Both the position numbers and the translations under genes were made by a program. This document shows positions 60,480-64,000 of a stretch of 64,000 nucleotides of DNA, one piece after another (the stretch's first letter is position 1; every line of letters starts with the position of its first letter). Source of the stretch: Streptomyces longispororuber (GTDB lineage Bacteria; Actinomycetota; Actinomycetes; Streptomycetales; Streptomycetaceae); assembly GCF_014656095.1 (NCBI RefSeq), contig NZ_BNBT01000004.1, positions 1 through 64,000 on the forward strand, in the 5' to 3' direction. The notes beneath the pieces were generated by a model. That model saw only the letters and a list, made by a program, of their open reading frames with translations. It searched no databases and had not been told where the DNA came from.

Positions 60480-61049
60480 TCAGCGTCCGGCGTCCTTGAG
60501 GACCGCGTCCGCGAGTCCGCGGGCGTACTCAGGGGACAGGCCCTCGGTCCGGAACAGGATGCGGTACAGGAGCGGCGCCACCACGTGGTCCATGACGGCT
60601 TCGCGGCCCGGCAGCGGCTCCTCGCCCCGCTCGGCGGCGCGGCCGAGGATCAGGTCGACCTGGTCGGCGGCGTAGTCGGAGCAGCGGCTCGCGTTGCCGC
60701 TCTCGGGGGTGCCGAGGAGCGCGTCGCGCAGATAGGCGCGGCCGGGGGTGGAGGACATCTCCTCCAGGAAGTGCTCGGCCCACGCGGTGAGGTCGGCGCG
60801 CAGGTCGCCGTGGTCGTCCGGGTCCGCCTCGGGCCGCAGCCGCTCCACGGCCACGTCCGACAGGAGCTCCTGGAGGTCGCCCCAGCGGCGGTACACGGTG
60901 GACGGCGTGACCCCGGCCCGGGCCGCGATCAGCGGCACCGTCAGGGCCGCGCGCCCCCGCTCCGCCTCCAGCTCGCGCACCGCGGCGTGCACGGACGCCT
61001 GCACCCGGGCGCTGCGTCCGCCGGGACGGGCCATGGGCTTGGGACTCAT
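60480..61049 (-). CDS. TetR-family regulator
   Basis: This 189-residue regulator has a TetR helix-turn-helix (RAALTVPLIAARAGVTPSTV, then YRRWGDLQELLSDVAVERL) and a helical C-terminal domain of the TetR_C type (LTAWAEHFLEEMSSTPGRAY). ATG 61049 has AAGG 8 bases upstream. It lies between the tsaD operon and the amidase pair and ends at a clear terminator. It may control its neighbours; the inverted repeat GAAGATCTGGCTTC just upstream could be its operator. Confidence 0.87.
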   Translation of the reverse strand: MSPKPMARPGGRSARVQASVHAAVRELEAERGRAALTVPLIAARAGVTPSTVYRRWGDLQELLSDVAVERLRPEADPDDHGDLRADLTAWAEHFLEEMSSTPGRAYLRDALLGTPESGNASRCSDYAADQVDLILGRAAERGEEPLPGREAVMDHVVAPLLYRILFRTEGLSPEYARGLADAVLKDAGR

Positions 61050-61225
61050 GCCGTTCACCTTAACGCGAAGATCTGGCTTCAACGGGACGGGGTGGCGGGG
61101 CCCGCTGCCGCCTCACCAGGGCCGGGGCCACGCGGCCAGGGCCGGGGGGCTACGCGACCCGGACCGGGGGCGCGACCAGGGCCGGGGGCGGCCAGGGCTG
61201 GGGGGACGCGACCAGAGCCGGGGGG

Positions 61226-62608
61226 CTACACGGCCAGGGCAGCGGGCGGGCTCCCCGCCTCCGGGGCGAGCGAGCCGGCATCCGGGCGTGTCCGCTCGTA
61301 GGCCCGCCCCGCCCGCAGCGCCGTCCGCTCGCCGCCCGGGCCGCCGATGAGCTGCATCCCGAGGGGCAGCCCCGCGCCGTCCCGGCCGACGGGGACGGTC
61401 AGCGCGGGCAGGCCGGTGATGTTGGCGGGCGCGGAGAGGCGTACGTAGGCGTCGGGCACGCTCTCCACCGTGCCGTCCGGCCAGGACACCGACTCCTGCC
61501 CCGCCCGGACCGCGGCCGTCGGCACGGCGGGCGCGACGACGACGTCGACCCCCTCGAAGAGCCGCACCCACTCGCGGCGCATCAGGGTGCGGGCGCGCTG
61601 GGCCCGCAGGTAGTCGCCCGCGTGGAACAGCTCCCCGGCTTCGAGGAGGACCCGTACGTCGTCCCCGTACAGCTCGGGGGTCGTGCGCAGGGTGCGCTCG
61701 TGGTTCGCGCTGGCCTCGGGGACCATCAGCCCCCACTGGACGGCCTGGACGTAGCGGGTCATCGGGATGTGGACGTCGACGAGTTCGGCCCCGAGGTCGC
61801 GCAGCCGCCCGACGGCGTCCCGTACGGCCGTCTCGACCTCGGGAGTGACGTGGTCGAAGTAGTGGTTGACGGGGACGCCCACCCGCAGGCCCGCCAAGTC
61901 CCCGTCCGGCAGGGGCGCGTACTCCTGCCCGGTGAGGGCGGCGAGCACGAGCGCGGCGTCCTCGACCGTGCGCGTGAGGGGGCCCACGTGGTCCAGGGAC
62001 CAGGACAGGGAGGTCACCCCGCGCGTGGGGACCAGGCCGTGGCTCGGCTTGAGGCCGACCACGCCGTTGAGCGCCGCGGGGACGCGGATGGAGCCGCCGG
62101 TGTCGGTGCCGATGGCGAAGGTCGCCGCGCCGGCCGCGACCGCGACGGCCGAGCCGCCGCTGGAGCCGCCCGCGACGCGGTCGGCGGCCCAGGCGTTGCG
62201 GGTCTGCGGGGTGGTCAGGCCGTAGGCGAACTCGTGGGTGTGGGCCTTGCCGAGCAGCACCGCCCCGGCGGCCGCGAGCCGGGCGGCGACGACGCTGTCC
62301 TCGGCCGCCAGGTGGCCGTCGCGGACCCGCGAACTGGCGCTGGTGGGCTGCCCCTTGACGTCGACGAGGTCCTTCAGGGCGAGCGGGATGCCGTGCAGGG
62401 GGCCGCGTCCGCGCCCGGCGGCGAGCTCGCGCCCGGCCCGCTCGGCGGCGCGGCGGGCCTCCTCGTGCCGCAGGCTCACATAGGGGTTGAGGACGCCCGC
62501 CACCTCGTCGGCACGGCGCAGGACGGAGTCCGTCAGCTCGGCCGGGGACAGCTCGCCCGCGGCGATCGCGGCGGCCGCCCCGGCGAGGGTCAGCTCATAC
62601 GGCCGCAT
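61226..62608 (-). CDS. Amidase-signature enzyme (AtzE/GatA-like)
   Basis: This 460-residue amidase has the Ser-cisSer-Lys triad regions: Lys in IPLALKDLVDVKGQ, cis-Ser and Ser in GGSSGGSAVAVAAG, with GTDTGGSIRVPAALNGVVGL nearby. ATG 62608 has GGAGG 6 bases upstream. It overlaps a small GatC/AtzG-like gene by 14 bases, so the two probably form a heterodimer like AtzE-AtzG, a hydrolase of carboxybiuret-type amides. The tRNA amidotransferase role is less likely as no gatB is present. Confidence 0.85.
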   Translation of the reverse strand: MRPYELTLAGAAAAIAAGELSPAELTDSVLRRADEVAGVLNPYVSLRHEEARRAAERAGRELAAGRGRGPLHGIPLALKDLVDVKGQPTSASSRVRDGHLAAEDSVVAARLAAAGAVLLGKAHTHEFAYGLTTPQTRNAWAADRVAGGSSGGSAVAVAAGAATFAIGTDTGGSIRVPAALNGVVGLKPSHGLVPTRGVTSLSWSLDHVGPLTRTVEDAALVLAALTGQEYAPLPDGDLAGLRVGVPVNHYFDHVTPEVETAVRDAVGRLRDLGAELVDVHIPMTRYVQAVQWGLMVPEASANHERTLRTTPELYGDDVRVLLEAGELFHAGDYLRAQRARTLMRREWVRLFEGVDVVVAPAVPTAAVRAGQESVSWPDGTVESVPDAYVRLSAPANITGLPALTVPVGRDGAGLPLGMQLIGGPGGERTALRAGRAYERTRPDAGSLAPEAGSPPAALAV

Positions 62609-62795
62609 CGCGCACCTCCGCCCCGGCGGGCGTGGGCTCCACACCGGTGAGGTCCAGCTCGCGCAGGGTGGCGACGACGGCGTGGATGTGGCGGGCGGTG
62701 GCGGCCACCAGGTCGAGGCGCTCGTCGGGCAGGGGCAGCCCGGCGCGCGCGGCCCACCGGGCCGCGTCGCGGGGGCCGAACTCCAGGGAGGACAT
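62595..62795 (-). CDS. Small AtzG/GatC-like amidase partner
   Basis: This 66-residue protein reads MSSLEFGPRDAARWAARAGL, then LPDERLDLVAATARHIHAVV and TLRELDLTGVEPTPAG. It is the two-helix GatC/AtzG fold that clamps amidase-signature enzymes. Its start at ATG 62795 is preceded by GGGTTCC and its 3' end overlaps the amidase start, which supports a 1:1 complex. Confidence 0.75.
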   Translation of the reverse strand: MSSLEFGPRDAARWAARAGLPLPDERLDLVAATARHIHAVVATLRELDLTGVEPTPAGAEVRDAAV

Positions 62796-62836
62796 GGGGG
62801 TTCCCTTCGAGATGGGTGGCACGGGAGACGCAAAAG

Positions 62837-62886
62837 CTAAACGTTTGCGTTAGGCCACCATAGGGGCTAGCCTCCACTAACGCAAA
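62837..62886. promoter_or_regulatory. Nested inverted repeats between amidase pair and MBL gene
   Basis: CTAAACGTTTGCGTTAG (62837-62853) has a palindromic AAACGTTT centre, as in LacI-type operators. Its right half TTTGCGTTAG is perfectly inverted at 62877-62886 (CTAACGCAAA). The site lies in an AT-richer stretch between divergent genes and probably controls both. Confidence 0.6.
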
Positions 62887-63029
62887 GCCATTGCTTTTAG
62901 GTGCGCAGGGCTCCACGTGACCTCGCACGGCTTCACGCGGCCTCACCTGGCCCGGCCCCACGCGGGCCCCACGCGACCGCACACACGCGGAGGGCTCCCC
63001 CTCCCCCTCACCCCTCGGAGCACCCACCC

Positions 63030-63980
63030 ATGCACCACCACCCCACCCCTGCCCAAGAGCCGCACACCTCTCCCCGAACCCTCGGCACCACCCCGGCCTG
63101 GGCCGTCGGCAGCACGCCCGTCCACCGCGTCGACGAGATCGACTTCCCGCCCGAGACCGGCGCCTGGCTGCTGCCCGACGCCACCCCGGACGTCGTCGCC
63201 CGCGCGCCGTGGCTGACACCGGACTTCGCCGACGACGGGGGCGTCCTGCGCGCGTCGAGCCACAGCTTCGCGTTCACCGTCGACGGGCGGCGGGTCCTCG
63301 TCGACACGGGCATCGGCAACGGCAAGCAGCGCGCCATGCCCGCCTGGCACGAGCTGGACACCGACTACCTCGACCGGCTCACCGCGGCGGGGTATGCACC
63401 CGACTCCGTCGACCTGGTGATCCTCACGCACCTGCACGCCGACCACGTCGGCTGGAACACCCGCCTGGAGAACGGGACATGGGTGCCCACGTTCCCCCGC
63501 GCCCGGTACGTCACGACCCGTACCGAGTGGGACCACTGGGCGTCCGTGGACATGGAGGAGTCCCGCCGCCAGATGTTCCGCGACTCGGTGCACCCCGTCC
63601 GCGACGCGGGCCTGCTGGACGTCGTCGACATCACGGAGGGGCCGGTCGCCCTCGCGCCCGGCCTGCGGCTGCTGCCCACCCCCGGACACACCCCCGGCCA
63701 GGTCGCGGTCGAGCTGCGCGACTCCGGGGACACCGCGCTGATCACCGGCGACGCGGTCCACCACCCCGTCCAGCTCGCGCACCCGCACCTGGCGAGCTGC
63801 GCCGACACCGACAGCGCCCTGGCCCGCGCCACCCGTGCCGCCCTGCTCGCGTCCGCCGCAGGGAGCGGTGCGCTGCTGCTCGGCACGCACTTCGCCCCGC
63901 CGACGGCGGGCCGCCTCACCCGGGACGGCTCCGGCTACCGACTCACGCCCGTGCGCCCCGCATTGGCCCAGACCTATTGA
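63030..63980 (+). CDS. MBL-fold metallo-hydrolase
   Basis: This 316-residue hydrolase has VLVDTGIGNG, the metal motif THLHADHVGW, TPGHTPGQV and a final LGTHFAPPTAG His. This layout is closer to quorum-quenching lactonase and alkylsulfatase-like relatives than to true beta-lactamases. ATG 63030 has GGAG about 10 bases upstream. It is divergent from the amidase pair across the nested repeats, so an amide/lactone-degrading unit is plausible. Only 20 bases follow before the window ends. Confidence 0.87.
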   Translation: MHHHPTPAQEPHTSPRTLGTTPAWAVGSTPVHRVDEIDFPPETGAWLLPDATPDVVARAPWLTPDFADDGGVLRASSHSFAFTVDGRRVLVDTGIGNGKQRAMPAWHELDTDYLDRLTAAGYAPDSVDLVILTHLHADHVGWNTRLENGTWVPTFPRARYVTTRTEWDHWASVDMEESRRQMFRDSVHPVRDAGLLDVVDITEGPVALAPGLRLLPTPGHTPGQVAVELRDSGDTALITGDAVHHPVQLAHPHLASCADTDSALARATRAALLASAAGSGALLLGTHFAPPTAGRLTRDGSGYRLTPVRPALAQTY

Positions 63981-64000
63981 CGACAGGTCTATACCTACTT

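Noticed and set aside
63030..63980. MBL-fold hydrolase as dedicated carbapenem-resistance enzyme
   Set aside because: It lies 7 kb from the cluster, is divergently paired with an amidase unit, and its motifs look like lactonase-type MBL proteins. It could still be tested but nothing in sequence supports the role.
1..64000. tRNA genes, rRNA genes, CRISPR arrays, insertion sequences or integrase/attachment sites
   Set aside because: No cloverleaf with a T-loop and CCA end, no spaced palindromic repeat array, no transposase or integrase motifs were found by eye. The tandem repeats seen have no spacers.

Overview
The window is one contiguous stretch of very GC-rich actinomycete chromosome and is almost certainly Streptomyces. 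The evidence is strong third-position GC bias with many long shadow reading frames, frequent GTG/TTG starts, ATGA/GTGA start-stop overlaps, Tat and Sec secreted proteins with Ala-rich signals, LAL and SARP regulators, a rare TTA codon, and a partial copy of a dispersed intergenic palindrome common in Streptomyces. I see no rRNA, tRNA, CRISPR array, insertion sequence or phage module.

Left part (1-21 kb) is ordinary core and accessory chromosome: a truncated FUSC-type membrane protein, DUF5134, an M56 peptidase, PAP2 and HAD phosphatases, a TetR regulator, a divergent LVIVD/DUF305 secreted pair, an FprA-type reductase, an ArsR regulator divergent from an Old Yellow Enzyme, an L,D-transpeptidase, a giant Tat-exported TolB-propeller amidohydrolase, and a LAL regulator followed by a SARP regulator that carries an internal microsatellite-like insert.

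Middle part (21-37 kb) starts with a three-gene minus-strand set (alpha/beta hydrolase, caspase-like protease, unknown partner) that looks like a conflict or cell-death module. It continues with an orphan PheC-like binding protein beside a decayed ABC ATPase, then homocysteine methyltransferase, BNR protein, uracil-DNA glycosylase, a GlcNAc-kinase-like protein, sirohydrochlorin chelatase-like protein, lactonase, acid phosphatase, FUSC exporter, Lrp regulator and a HAD phosphatase.

The main point of interest is 37.9-55.9 kb, a compact plus-strand biosynthetic cluster of twelve genes. Its first three genes resemble the carbapenem-forming trio: a CarC-like Fe/2OG oxygenase, a CarA-like beta-lactam synthetase and a CarB-like carboxymethylproline synthase. 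They are followed by an acyl-AMP ligase, an A-T-C NRPS, a Cy-A-T-TE NRPS with a cysteine-type A domain, a free carrier protein, an acyl-CoA-dehydrogenase-like flavoprotein, a second CarC-like oxygenase, an MFS exporter, an unusual P450 and a crotonyl-CoA carboxylase/reductase. The CarB-like enzyme differs from CarB at two pocket positions (Trp79 to Thr, Met108 to Leu by hand alignment). Together with the carboxylase/reductase this suggests that an alkylmalonyl-CoA is used to build a C6-alkylated bicyclic beta-lactam that is then joined to an NRPS-derived, probably cysteine-containing, part. I know of no described pathway with this combination; product and chemistry are inference.

Right flank (56-64 kb): a minus-strand tsaD-GNAT-alaS operon with a divergent alanyl-tRNA synthetase, a TetR regulator, a GatC/AtzG-like plus amidase pair, and a divergent MBL-fold hydrolase separated from that pair by nested inverted repeats. 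The window is also unusually rich in short tandem repeats at gene junctions.
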